In this document: positions 21,565 to 30,202 of the stretch, one piece after another
Position numbering within the stretch: the first letter of the stretch is position 1
Layout: each line of letters begins with the position of its first letter
Assembly: GCA_026993785.1 (NCBI GenBank)
Contig: JALWRZ010000010.1
Coordinates: forward strand, 62,001-126,000
Origin: DHVE2 group archaeon
GTDB taxonomy: Archaea > Thermoplasmatota > Thermoplasmata > Thermoplasmatales > Aciduliprofundaceae
Reading direction: 5' to 3'
DNA: 64,000 bases
Made by a program: the position numbers and the translations under genes
The notes under the pieces: generated by a model
Seen by the model: the letters and a program-made list of their open reading frames with translations, nothing else
Databases searched by the model: none
Told to the model about the DNA's origin: nothing

Positions 21565-22656
21565 CTATTTATTTTTTTCGCCATTTTCCTCCAGACCTGT
21601 GTGCTTCCTCCATTTCTTTATCTTGAGCTGTATGCTCCTCTTCGTCAGCTTTATGCCCTCACGCTCTAAGATCCTCTGTATTTCCGATGCTGTTAATCCT
21701 TTTTCACTGAGCTCTCCGCAACGCTGCACAATATACCGCTCACGCTCACTTTTGATCATCATCAGTGCAGTATTCTTCTTGGCCTTGCGATGCGCCTCTA
21801 ACAACCACACCGGGGGGTTCGTTTCGTGCAAAAATATCTTGACTCCCTTGCCCTGCACAGGCGCTATAACAAGATTCTCGTTGATGTTTAGGGATGCGGT
21901 AATTTTCAAAAGCTCACCCCATGCTTTCGGGAGATTCATCATTGCATTGCTGATGAGCTCTGGAGAAAGCCACTTGAACATTTTTATATCTGCTGTCTCT
22001 CTGAGTACCCCCTCCAGAGAGGAGAGACGTATAACGTTGTAGATTACCCAGGTGCGTAAGTGCCTGGAGCGGAAGGCTTGAAGATTCGCTTCAAGATTCG
22101 ATGTGGATAAGGCCCTCTTCGAGATGAGAGATTCTCCTATCTCATTATAAACTACAATCTTGTCCTTGCCATCCTTTGGAGGAAGACTGTAATCTTTCTT
22201 GATTATTATTCTCTCATCTAAATCTGGCCTCTCTTTTATTATCTGCTCTCCCAGCCCATCCACATCTCCGTAGATGTATAGCTTTGCATTCTCTTTCCTT
22301 TCCAGGAAATCAAGCGCTATGGTCCAGGACGTTATTGTCTTCCCGGCATGGCGATTTCCGATTATCGCCATAAGCTGCGGATATGCCATAAATACTTTCA
22401 TCAGCTCGTCCCTGGAGCGTGGGATTATCACCAAATGTTTGTCACTTATAACTCTGTACTTATAGCCAAATCTATGCCTGAACAGTGCCCCAAATACCAC
22501 CGCCTTGCGCCTGTCCAGATCTCCACGCCTGTAACCCTCCTCTATCATCAAGATCGCAGCTCTAAGCTTTGGATCTAAATCTGAAGGGAGTAAGCGGGCC
22601 TCTCTGAGGTAAAAATCATATTCTCGCAGTTTCTGAGAAACATATGTGTAGCTCAT
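21565..22656 (-). CDS. P-loop ATPase with C-terminal helix-turn-helix (packaging/morphogenesis type)
   Basis: 363 residues. Walker A is GNRHAGKT at 100-107, after LMAII. Walker B-like KIVVYNE is at 166-172. A conserved SRHLRTWVIYNVIRL region follows, resembling the FtsK-HerA/A32/Zot group used for genome packaging or virion assembly. Residues 315-352 add a helix-turn-helix (GELSEKGLTASEIQRILE then LTKRSIQLKIKKWR). The N-terminal 95 residues are helical. It overlaps the upstream gene by four bases. It could instead be a DNA-pumping protein of a conjugative plasmid, but no relaxase is present. Confidence 0.72.
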   Translation of the reverse strand: MSYTYVSQKLREYDFYLREARLLPSDLDPKLRAAILMIEEGYRRGDLDRRKAVVFGALFRHRFGYKYRVISDKHLVIIPRSRDELMKVFMAYPQLMAIIGNRHAGKTITSWTIALDFLERKENAKLYIYGDVDGLGEQIIKERPDLDERIIIKKDYSLPPKDGKDKIVVYNEIGESLISKRALSTSNLEANLQAFRSRHLRTWVIYNVIRLSSLEGVLRETADIKMFKWLSPELISNAMMNLPKAWGELLKITASLNINENLVIAPVQGKGVKIFLHETNPPVWLLEAHRKAKKNTALMMIKSERERYIVQRCGELSEKGLTASEIQRILEREGIKLTKRSIQLKIKKWRKHTGLEENGEKNK

Positions 22657-23015
22657 ACTTTCTCACCCTCCATCTGCCTCAAATCCCCTTCTTTGAACAC
22701 ATTAACAAGCTGAGCATACGGATCCACTGGTCTCAGATCCTCCAGGATTGTTTTCTTGGCCTTGTTCTTAATTTTGCCCAGGTATTTTTTGAATGTGCTG
22801 ATGTTCTTCAAATCCTCGTCCTGTGGGATTTCAACTTCAAAAAATTCGGCAAGTTCTCTAAGGTCGTCTATGTCCCCATCAGGTATGTAAAACTCACTGG
22901 AGGGTAATGATGCGAGCTTCTTTATTGCTAGATTTACAACTAAGATGTAATTTTCTAAGAGGGCCGCATGCCACTGCTGATATACGCTCCCCTTACTCTT
23001 CTCCACTTCCACCAT
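22653..23015 (-). CDS. Helical protein upstream of the ATPase
   Basis: 120 residues, mostly helical and without membrane spans: VYQQWHAALLENYILVVNLA, DDLRELAEFFEVEIPQDE and KYLGKIKNKAKKTILEDL. It overlaps the upstream secreted protein by 23 bases and the ATPase by four. No family recognised; possibly an ATPase partner. Confidence 0.6.
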   Translation of the reverse strand: MVEVEKSKGSVYQQWHAALLENYILVVNLAIKKLASLPSSEFYIPDGDIDDLRELAEFFEVEIPQDEDLKNISTFKKYLGKIKNKAKKTILEDLRPVDPYAQLVNVFKEGDLRQMEGEKV

Positions 23016-23823
23016 TTCCCAACACCCTCTTTCCTATTACTGCCAGAATCAGGGCTATAATCACAACGCCTAGATACCAAGTCCAAGAACGGCCGGCCGC
23101 CGGGTAGCGGTGTGCTTGCTGATAATCGTATTCAACGGGATAACCCTGGAACTGGAACGCCTGGAGGTTTATGCTCATTCCGTTGCGCCAACCGTATTGA
23201 TCCACTACATCAACGATCAATATTCCTGTGCGCCAATTTGGCGAGACATTTATTGTGAGATTCGTTACATTGTTGTACACGCTCACTAAGCTTTGCTGTG
23301 AGCCGTCCCAGAGATATATTTCTAATCTGAATGTTGTATTGGGATCTATCTGGCCGGTGCTATTGAGAACTTTGCTTTTGAAATGGATCTTAGAGCCATC
23401 GTTGCTGAAATAACATTCATAGGGCAATGGGGCCGGGACCACGCCGAAATCCTCACTGATGATCTTTGATTTTATACCCTTGTACTCTGCCCACGTGACT
23501 ATGGCGTAGTGGCCCTGTTGCATGGCCGGGAGATAGATTGTTTGCTGCACTCCTGTGCGAATTGGAAAAATCTGATCATAGCTGTAATTTACATTTATGC
23601 CTTGAATTTTCACGTGAATCTGGAGGGTAGCATATACGGGCTTGTTACTCTGGAATGGAATGGCAAGAACCTGGATGGGAGCGCTGACGTTCATAATGTA
23701 CATCGGGCTTATGTTGGCTCTGAAAACCACGAAATTTGATCCATTAGATGCTTGAGTTTGCGGTGAAAAACCCAGGGTTACAGCGAAAAAAAGGGTAAGG
23801 AAAAGGGCGAATTTCCGGGTCAT
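22993..23823 (-). CDS. Type I membrane surface protein
   Basis: 276 residues with a signal peptide (RKFALFLTLFFAVTLGFSPQ), an extracellular beta-rich region of about 220 residues with many N-x-S/T sites, and a C-terminal anchor WTWYLGVVIIALILAVIGKR. This design recurs in four proteins of the element and fits virion spikes or surface fibres. No named domain. Confidence 0.65.
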   Translation of the reverse strand: MTRKFALFLTLFFAVTLGFSPQTQASNGSNFVVFRANISPMYIMNVSAPIQVLAIPFQSNKPVYATLQIHVKIQGINVNYSYDQIFPIRTGVQQTIYLPAMQQGHYAIVTWAEYKGIKSKIISEDFGVVPAPLPYECYFSNDGSKIHFKSKVLNSTGQIDPNTTFRLEIYLWDGSQQSLVSVYNNVTNLTINVSPNWRTGILIVDVVDQYGWRNGMSINLQAFQFQGYPVEYDYQQAHRYPAAGRSWTWYLGVVIIALILAVIGKRVLGNGGSGEE

Positions 23824-24458
23824 GTGGATTTCTCACCCCCGCCGTGCCTTGCCTGCTCTATTTTGATCAGCTCCTCAAGCGTTAGTGAGGTTTCTTTGCG
23901 CTCCTTCTCTGCCCTGTACTTCTTCAGCTCTTCAATTAGTGATTCTGCCACCCGTTTCCACATCAATGATGTATTCACTTCTAACTTTGTAGTCTGGTAA
24001 ACTATAAGCGTACCTTGTGGAGTCCGGGAGACTGGGGCCTGAGTTCTCCATCTCAGACCCTTGCGCTTCACTATCTTTCTATGCATAACAAGAGTGTAGC
24101 CCCCAAAAGTCCTGAAATAGCGAAGATCTCCTTCCTCCCAGGTCTTGCGATAGAAATAACTGTCCTCGACCCAAGGAATCTCCACTACCGGCATGAATAG
24201 CCAGCCGAGCCACGCCACCACAAACACGAAGGGAATGAACCACCACATCTGGAAAATTACTGGGGTATGGAGGAACTGCAGGACCAGGAGCCAGAATTCA
24301 AACCAGAGGGCTGAGATCTGCTCTGGCCAGAGAAGGGCTACTCCTAAAGTTGCAATGAAAAGAGCCACAACGAAAAGATAGTACCAGTACGAGGTTTTGA
24401 TGTATTTATTTTCCTTCTCTTTTGGCTTGGGCTTGAAATACTGTGAAATCTTGCGCAC
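23820..24458 (-). CDS. Two-span membrane protein with cytoplasmic domain
   Basis: 212 residues: spans YYLFVVALFIATLGVALLW and WWFIPFVFVVAWLGWLFMPV, then about 110 residues of soluble domain (VEDSYFYRKTWEEGDLRYF, RTPQGTLIVYQTTKLEVNT) and a helical, charged C terminus. The gene overlaps the surface-protein gene downstream by four bases. Family unknown. Confidence 0.6.
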   Translation of the reverse strand: MRKISQYFKPKPKEKENKYIKTSYWYYLFVVALFIATLGVALLWPEQISALWFEFWLLVLQFLHTPVIFQMWWFIPFVFVVAWLGWLFMPVVEIPWVEDSYFYRKTWEEGDLRYFRTFGGYTLVMHRKIVKRKGLRWRTQAPVSRTPQGTLIVYQTTKLEVNTSLMWKRVAESLIEELKKYRAEKERKETSLTLEELIKIEQARHGGGEKST

Positions 24459-24461
24459 TGC

Positions 24462-24881
24462 TTACCACCCCCAAATGAAAGTTTTGATATATAATGTAAT
24501 CCCCAGCAACGCTATGAGAAAAGCGATTAGTGCTATACGCTTGCCACGTCCTTTTTTATCTCCCCAAAACTTTGTTTTTGCTTCTTTTGGCAACACTGGA
24601 GTGTATTTTACCTTCGCTGCGAGCTCGTCTAATTTCTCTGCTATCTCTTTCACTTCTTCGAATGTGAGGGTTTTAGTGTGCGCTCCGGGGAAATAGCTCC
24701 AAATCTTCTTTACATATTCGATTCTCTCTTTCTCGATGTTTTCTTTTTTCTTTTTGAGTTCTTCGGTCTTGGCCAGGATCTCTGGTAATTTCTCCTCCAG
24801 AATCCTGGCTATCTTCTCGTCTAAATTTTTTTCGTCCTGGTCCTCAGCTGCAACCGAAGATTTTTTAGTTTCTTCTTCCAC
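24462..24881 (-). CDS. Coiled-coil, tail-anchored protein
   Basis: About 139 residues. A GTG start at 24881 has AGGAGGTGAT five bases before it; the frame opens at 24890. The body is a long charged coiled coil (LDEKIARILEEKLPEILAKT, EELKKKKENIEKERIEYVKK) followed by a single C-terminal span (IALIAFLIALLGITLYI). It is likely a membrane-bound scaffold or tether in the morphogenesis module. Confidence 0.6.
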   Translation of the reverse strand: MEEETKKSSVAAEDQDEKNLDEKIARILEEKLPEILAKTEELKKKKENIEKERIEYVKKIWSYFPGAHTKTLTFEEVKEIAEKLDELAAKVKYTPVLPKEAKTKFWGDKKGRGKRIALIAFLIALLGITLYIKTFIWGW

Positions 24882-24886
24882 AGATA

Positions 24887-25051
24887 TCACCTCCTCAGGA
24901 ATTCATCTAAAAATGCGTTCAGTTCAGCTTTCAAGTCTTCAAAAAATCTTTGAAAGGATTTGTAGGTAGGGAGATAGCGGAACGTGGAAAATCTCCGCAC
25001 CTCCTTGCCTTTCTGGACTTTTACTGAGATTTTTATCTCTTCTCCCTTCAC
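24887..25051 (-). CDS. 54-residue protein
   Basis: A GTG-initiated frame reading MKGEEIKISVKVQKGKEVRR, then FSTFRYLPTYKSFQRFFEDL and ending LDEFLRR. It overlaps the GTG at 24890 and carries the ribosome binding site of the next gene. Two beta strands and a helix are predicted by eye. No family. Confidence 0.5.
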   Translation of the reverse strand: MKGEEIKISVKVQKGKEVRRFSTFRYLPTYKSFQRFFEDLKAELNAFLDEFLRR

Positions 25052-25053
25052 GG

Positions 25054-25113
25054 CTAATCACCCTCGTCATGATTTCTGTAAAGGTCCTCATACTTCTCTT
25101 TCTCCGGCTTCAT
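25054..25113 (-). CDS. Possible 19-residue coupled peptide
   Basis: MKPEKEKYEDLYRNHDEGD begins with an ATGA overlap at the stop of the basic protein and ends two bases before the next GTG start. Its coupling to both neighbours is suggestive, but it is short enough to be chance. Confidence 0.3.
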   Translation of the reverse strand: MKPEKEKYEDLYRNHDEGD

Positions 25114-25403
25114 AACTCCATCCCCTTGTATGCCTCTGTATAAATATCTGCAATTTCTTCGAACTCTCGCTTCTCTTTCCTACTCAGATTCTTTTTCTTT
25201 CTCGCCGCTTTCGCTCTGTTCGCCGCTAACACCGTCGCCTGCTTTATGATTCTCTTCTCTTTGCGAGTCCTGGCCCTCCTGAACAGCTCTTTTAGCTTTC
25301 TCGCTGCGGATCTGGCCTTGCTTGGGCTCTCTAAATTTACGATTTCTGCAAGCTTTTTGTGTCGGGCTGGCTTGTAGAACATACTCTTTTTCTTCCTACC
25401 CAT
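25110..25403 (-). CDS. Very basic DNA-binding-like protein
   Basis: 97 residues of which about a third are Lys or Arg: MGRKKKSMFYKPARHKKLAE, SPSKARSAARKLKELFRRAR, and LAANRAKAARKKKNLSRKEK. Helical and without membrane spans. It could condense the genome inside a virion, like other archaeal-virus basic proteins, though no family match is claimed. Confidence 0.62.
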   Translation of the reverse strand: MGRKKKSMFYKPARHKKLAEIVNLESPSKARSAARKLKELFRRARTRKEKRIIKQATVLAANRAKAARKKKNLSRKEKREFEEIADIYTEAYKGMEL

Positions 25404-25407
25404 TCTA

Positions 25408-26718
25408 TCACCTCCTACTTCCTCCGCTCAGGAGGAGTAAAAGAAATATTCCACCACCAAGCAAGAAGTACAGCTTATATTTCTGCCAGAGGTCCTGCAG
25501 CTCTGGAGGAATAACCCAGCTGCCACCGGCCCACGGATCCCAATTTGCGGGCTTGTCCGTGCTGATCAGGTACGCATAGATAAAATTGTCATCTCCGACG
25601 TAATAGCCGCCCCACATCACTTTTACTGCGCCTGTCTTGTTGCGGAATGCAACTACTTTGAGAGGCACCGGTGCGTTATCTACCTTGTAGTAATACTTAT
25701 CATGCAGGTTGTAAGCATAGTTCATATCATTGCTGTACTCTGCGATTATGTGATTCGTCGCATCATCGAATACATAGAGAATATTGTTATTCCCAACAAC
25801 GTATGTTCTGTTGAGAAAATGTTTCACTGCGTTGAACTGCTGAGTATCGTTGAAAAAGAGATAGTAGACATTCGTGCTTAAATCTGCTGTGAGTACTTCA
25901 TAAATTGCACCGTGATTACCATGTGAATCTGTGCCGTGCCCCACCAGATACGCATATCCGTTATCAAAATCCATGTTCACAATGTGCATCCCGTAAACTG
26001 TATCTTCGTATGATTTCACAAAGTTCAGCTGTGAATCGTAAACATTGATTTTTGTACCTCCCAGATTGATATAATAGCTGCTATTGTAATATGCAAGATC
26101 CGTAATTCTCTCAGTAAAATTCAGTTTCTGTATGAATGCCCCTGTTGAGAAATCAACGATATAAACATAGCTTTCTGGAGTTGAGAGATCAGATTCACTG
26201 TAACCTGTGATTGCAACCACAAGCTCTTTGCCAAACGCTACAAACATAGAGTTAATAGCTGTGCTATAGTATTTTCCGTATAGCTCTTTGCTCAGTGTAA
26301 TCTCTTTGATTATCCCAAACTGTGAATTTGTTTGCCATACAGTGAAATTGAAAATGTCAAAGTCTACATCTGTGGGTATCGGGCAGGTAATCACGGGAAC
26401 ATTACCACCGCCTCCACTACTGCTGTTATAAATATGCCTCTTGACCTGGTACCCGGCGATGTAGAAGCTCCCGTTATCGTATGCAAAATCCACACCAATG
26501 TAATTCAAGCCGATGTCAAACTTACGCTGAAATTCTGCTGTGCTGATGTTGTAGGCATAGATTGATGTGTCAAAGAGAATATAGACTGAATTGTTAACTG
26601 TGATTACTTCGCTAAATCTGCCCTCGTCCGTGTGGATTATTGCATATGTGTTCTGCGAGGGTGTTATCGCTGCGGATGCTGGTACAATTAAAAGAAAAGA
26701 GAAAAGAAGGAGGGGCAT
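25408..26718 (-). CDS. Secreted propeller-like surface protein
   Basis: 436 residues with a signal peptide (PLLLFSFLLIVPASAAIT), then repeating beta-strand units of about 45 residues, each with a DxxNxxxY-type pattern (YAYNISTAEFQRKFDIG, YVYIVDFSTGAFIQKLNF, YLVGHGTDSHGNHGAIYEV, LYVFDDATNHIIAEYSND). This looks like a WD40/YVTN-type propeller. A C-terminal anchor is LYFLLGGGIFLLLLLSGG. A virion attachment or surface role is inferred. Confidence 0.65.
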   Translation of the reverse strand: MPLLLFSFLLIVPASAAITPSQNTYAIIHTDEGRFSEVITVNNSVYILFDTSIYAYNISTAEFQRKFDIGLNYIGVDFAYDNGSFYIAGYQVKRHIYNSSSGGGGNVPVITCPIPTDVDFDIFNFTVWQTNSQFGIIKEITLSKELYGKYYSTAINSMFVAFGKELVVAITGYSESDLSTPESYVYIVDFSTGAFIQKLNFTERITDLAYYNSSYYINLGGTKINVYDSQLNFVKSYEDTVYGMHIVNMDFDNGYAYLVGHGTDSHGNHGAIYEVLTADLSTNVYYLFFNDTQQFNAVKHFLNRTYVVGNNNILYVFDDATNHIIAEYSNDMNYAYNLHDKYYYKVDNAPVPLKVVAFRNKTGAVKVMWGGYYVGDDNFIYAYLISTDKPANWDPWAGGSWVIPPELQDLWQKYKLYFLLGGGIFLLLLLSGGSRR

Positions 26719-26723
26719 CAGCT

Positions 26724-28253
26724 TTATATTCGTAATATCACCCCCGGCAAATGTGGCATAAGGCTATCTATCTTTGAGTGTAAATAATCGAAACTGATGA
26801 AAGACAAAGCTATCAGGGCAAGGCCGATAATGCGCATTAATGGATTTCTTGTAAATAGCGTGAAGACAATACCTATTGCGAATATCACTAGATGCACTGT
26901 ATCATCCCAGGGCATCTGGAGCCAGGAGGGAAGTATCGTATATCCCCCGCCGTTTGCTTTGTCTACATAATACTGTACCCTTGTGATGTTGAGATTTCCC
27001 TCATCATCTTCTGCAAAGATATTTAGATTGATGTTGCCATAGTAGTTCAACTGCTGTGCATAATCCACCGTCCCTGGGTTTACAGTTTCGAATGGTTTGA
27101 AATACGCAACAATAAGATCCGTCGTTGGATCGGGCATCTGTATCTTGTTGTTGCCGAACCAGGCCACTACCCAGATCCTGATCTTTGTCGAGTTGTTATC
27201 TTTTACTTTGATATAGAAATGCACCGTCATTCCTTGTACAAAAGTTCCTTGTCTCTCTACACTTATCGATGGCGGATTGGCATTGGGTTTATTGTTATAA
27301 ACTGTCCAGGAGTAAGAGTATAGCATAGCATTGCCCCAATAGGAGGTAATGATCCATACATATACTCCGTTGCTATCATTTGCAGTAAAGTTGTAGCGCA
27401 AGGGATTTGGCGGTGGATTGCTTGGCGAGAAATTTCCAAAGTCCTTAACGATATGCGCATTGGGGTGGCTTTTTGTATTGACCTGCCCGTACTCTACATA
27501 TATAGGTGGAGATTTATCTGCATACCATAATGTGACATGCCAGATCCCTTCACCTACAGAGAGAGTGATGGAAGTATATGGTTGCTCATCGGCATTCCAG
27601 TTAGCTGCATCGTGAATATCATTCACGGTTGCCTCTCCTGTGACAAAAATGCCCCAGATCTTTGCCACCGTTTTGTAGCCTTCATTTGATACGAAGATCT
27701 GAACATCTATCTCGAATATGCCAGGATGAAAATCTGATGATGATGTTAGAAATGATGCGTTTGCATAGTACCCAGTTTCCTTTGTGCCATTTGTTGTTAG
27801 ATACCCACTGAGAAAACTTGCAGATACATTCATCATATGTACATTGTGATTCTCATCGTTCCAGGAATCTGCCCACTCTTTCTTTTGTAAAATCGTGAAA
27901 TGTGCATTCTGGTCTATGTCTACTTGACCGGCATAAACATGCGCATAGGCAAGAAAGAAACTTACCGCTACACGCTGATTGCTATAGCCTCCCCAGATAG
28001 ATGCAAAGAACTTGTATGGCTCTTTAATTATGCCACTTTCATACGCATCGTTGTTAATGAAGCCTACCCAATCTTCCCTGATTTCCGTTCCTGGAACATA
28101 TTTTCTTAGTGGATCATAAACTTCATAGTGTCCTGGGGTTGGCCCTGTATCTCCGCCACCATCGATCATAGCCTTCGCTGGCGAAGAAAAAAAGAGAGGG
28201 GTGGAGGACAGCAGCATGAGGATGATGATGAGTATGGAGATGATGCGCTTCAT
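26724..28253 (-). CDS. Large surface glycoprotein-like protein
   Basis: 509 residues: signal peptide (RIISILIIILMLLSSTPLFF), a long extracellular beta-rich part with many aromatic residues and N-x-T sites, and C-terminal spans (TVHLVIFAIGIVFTLFTR, IIGLALIALSFISFDYL). Residues 325-430 resemble an immunoglobulin-like or Big-type domain (SISVERQGTFVQGMTVHFYI). No named family. Four-base overlap with the gene upstream. Confidence 0.62.
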   Translation of the reverse strand: MKRIISILIIILMLLSSTPLFFSSPAKAMIDGGGDTGPTPGHYEVYDPLRKYVPGTEIREDWVGFINNDAYESGIIKEPYKFFASIWGGYSNQRVAVSFFLAYAHVYAGQVDIDQNAHFTILQKKEWADSWNDENHNVHMMNVSASFLSGYLTTNGTKETGYYANASFLTSSSDFHPGIFEIDVQIFVSNEGYKTVAKIWGIFVTGEATVNDIHDAANWNADEQPYTSITLSVGEGIWHVTLWYADKSPPIYVEYGQVNTKSHPNAHIVKDFGNFSPSNPPPNPLRYNFTANDSNGVYVWIITSYWGNAMLYSYSWTVYNNKPNANPPSISVERQGTFVQGMTVHFYIKVKDNNSTKIRIWVVAWFGNNKIQMPDPTTDLIVAYFKPFETVNPGTVDYAQQLNYYGNINLNIFAEDDEGNLNITRVQYYVDKANGGGYTILPSWLQMPWDDTVHLVIFAIGIVFTLFTRNPLMRIIGLALIALSFISFDYLHSKIDSLMPHLPGVILRI

Positions 28254-28576
28254 CTCTTGAACACCCCCTTCTTCTTGCGCTTGGTGCTCTTTTTGGGAAC
28301 CCTCACCAGGATAATGTCCTCATCTTCATCCTCTTCATCTCTTGTTTTGTGACGTTCATGCAGCATTAGAGCAGCTCCGATGAGAATGAGAAATATCGCC
28401 GCTGCATTGGCGGCAATGTCTCCGTAGAGCCAGTTGCCCTTGAAGATCTTCTCGACCCAGATGTACATCCAAAAATCAGTACCAAAGGGTAATATGTACA
28501 CTCCGAAAAAGAAGATTAGCGCTCCCGCAAGCGCTACAATTGCTCCCACTTTAGACGCTTTAGACATAGAAAACAC
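28250..28576 (-). CDS. Two-span membrane protein with acidic/basic tail
   Basis: 108 residues: spans VGAIVALAGALIFFFGVYIL and IAANAAAIFLILIGAALML, then a cytoplasmic tail HERHKTRDEEDEDEDIILVR ending in a Lys-rich KKSTKRKKKGVFKR. It overlaps the DUF2341-like gene by 17 bases and the next gene by four. Candidate minor envelope protein. Confidence 0.6.
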   Translation of the reverse strand: MFSMSKASKVGAIVALAGALIFFFGVYILPFGTDFWMYIWVEKIFKGNWLYGDIAANAAAIFLILIGAALMLHERHKTRDEEDEDEDIILVRVPKKSTKRKKKGVFKR

Positions 28577-30197
28577 CCCCGTTCTCCAGATAGCGTGCCA
28601 TGCCTCTCAACATTCTTGCATATGCGCCCGCAACGTCGACATGGAAGCTCTGCAGTGCGAAGGTTGCGAGTACGATGATTATGATCCAGCCCCAGAATGG
28701 AATCGCTGCGAGAAATGGAACAAAGCGGGCAACGAGTAATTTCATTATCACTGCCACGACGACGGCGATGAAAAAGGAAATAGCTATGAAAATGGTGAGG
28801 GTGATGAAGTCAAAAGGCATCTTACCACCTCCCTGGAACAGCTGCGAGATTGAGATGTGCGGATCGATTACGTAGTACGCTGCAACTGCCAGCAATGCGA
28901 AGAATATGAACGCCTTTCCGTTGCGGGCAAAGAGCGAGATTACTGCGAGAGCTGCGAAGATGAGCGTGAAGAAGTGCTTCTGCACAAACTCGCCTGCCTG
29001 CGAGATGAAGTTCTGTATGCTGTCCCAGATTCCGCCGCTGTTGGGATTGCCTGAGCCGCCTCCGCTGCCTGTATCATTGCTGGGATCGCTTACCTGAAGT
29101 GTTTTTGCTGTGAGGTTGTAGTTCACATCTTGTAGCAACGCCACGCCGAAATAATCGATGTCGAGAGTGTAAGTCTGCGCAGGCGTCATAGCAATACCAA
29201 CAATAAAATAGAAACTGCTTTGGGTAGTAAGTGATGACTGATTATTATAAGAATTTATTTCTGTTGAGTAATCGCTATAGTTGTTATATAGTATATTTTG
29301 TTTGAGAGTCATCTGGTCTATATACCAACGTCCTACTGTAACTGCTGAGGCATTCACACTGTTTCCTAAGAAATAGAGAACTGAGTAACGTTGTGACGGG
29401 GAGAATATTGCATCTGTTGGTTGTGTTGATGAGTCATATGTTGTTGTGGTACTAAGTCCAAAACGCCCATATGGATATGGATCAGTGTCTTGCCGCAAAT
29501 TAAATTTCACAACTAAAAGTGCATAATTGTTTGTATTTTGTGTTAAATCAGTTATGACTGGATTCTGTGTTGCCACAGAAACTGAATTCGAATAACCGTT
29601 TCCTATCAAACTAAGTTCTAATATAGAATTAGAAATATTAGCTTTACCAGCGGTTGTACTGCTTACAGTGTATAAATTTGTGAATTTGCTATCTGTTGTG
29701 CTATTATAGTTGAAATCATCAAAATGATCAAACACCGCAGAACCGTCGCTGTAAATCTGTGCAGATGGATTATCATAGTAAAGGTAGAATTTTGTTGTGC
29801 TCTTTGGAATCTTGACATATGCATACACTATATCTTTCTTGATAACCTTGTTGCCGTTCACGATATCATAGTAATCTAAGAACTGTGGAAGTGGAGTGTC
29901 TGGGGATGAGAGCGTGAAGCGAAGATCAAATGGAAAATTCTGCGAAGGTGTGTATAATGTGTGATTTGCTGGATCATCTGTACCAGTGGAGTTGATAAGC
30001 TTGAAGCGAATTATTGTGCTGTTCTGGACAAGGGTTGTGTTCAAGCTAATATCGATTTCTTTGTAGTATTTCCATCCTGAAGATGTGGCTTCCTCACCGT
30101 GCACCGCTGTAATCAGCGCTATGAAGGAACCGAAGATGACTAAAAGAGAGATGAGAAGTGCGAGGGCAACCTTGTGCTCTGCTTCCATAGCGCTCAC
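28560..30197 (-). CDS. DUF2341/ConA-like lectin-fold surface protein
   Basis: 545 residues. An N-terminal span (VALALLISLLVIFGSFIALI) is followed by a DUF2341-like module (WKYYKEIDISLNTTLVQNST to AYVKIPKSTTKFYLYYDNPS), then FDHFDDFNYN and a ConA/LamG-like beta-sandwich to about residue 365. A Gly/Ser-rich linker (TGSGGGSGNPNSGG) leads to at least four hydrophobic spans. ConA-like domains occur on virion surface proteins of Thermococcales spindle-shaped viruses, which supports but does not prove a viral origin. Unusual is the heavily membrane-embedded C terminus. Confidence 0.68.
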   Translation of the reverse strand: MSAMEAEHKVALALLISLLVIFGSFIALITAVHGEEATSSGWKYYKEIDISLNTTLVQNSTIIRFKLINSTGTDDPANHTLYTPSQNFPFDLRFTLSSPDTPLPQFLDYYDIVNGNKVIKKDIVYAYVKIPKSTTKFYLYYDNPSAQIYSDGSAVFDHFDDFNYNSTTDSKFTNLYTVSSTTAGKANISNSILELSLIGNGYSNSVSVATQNPVITDLTQNTNNYALLVVKFNLRQDTDPYPYGRFGLSTTTTYDSSTQPTDAIFSPSQRYSVLYFLGNSVNASAVTVGRWYIDQMTLKQNILYNNYSDYSTEINSYNNQSSLTTQSSFYFIVGIAMTPAQTYTLDIDYFGVALLQDVNYNLTAKTLQVSDPSNDTGSGGGSGNPNSGGIWDSIQNFISQAGEFVQKHFFTLIFAALAVISLFARNGKAFIFFALLAVAAYYVIDPHISISQLFQGGGKMPFDFITLTIFIAISFFIAVVVAVIMKLLVARFVPFLAAIPFWGWIIIIVLATFALQSFHVDVAGAYARMLRGMARYLENGGVFYV

Positions 30198-30202
30198 CTC
30201 CG

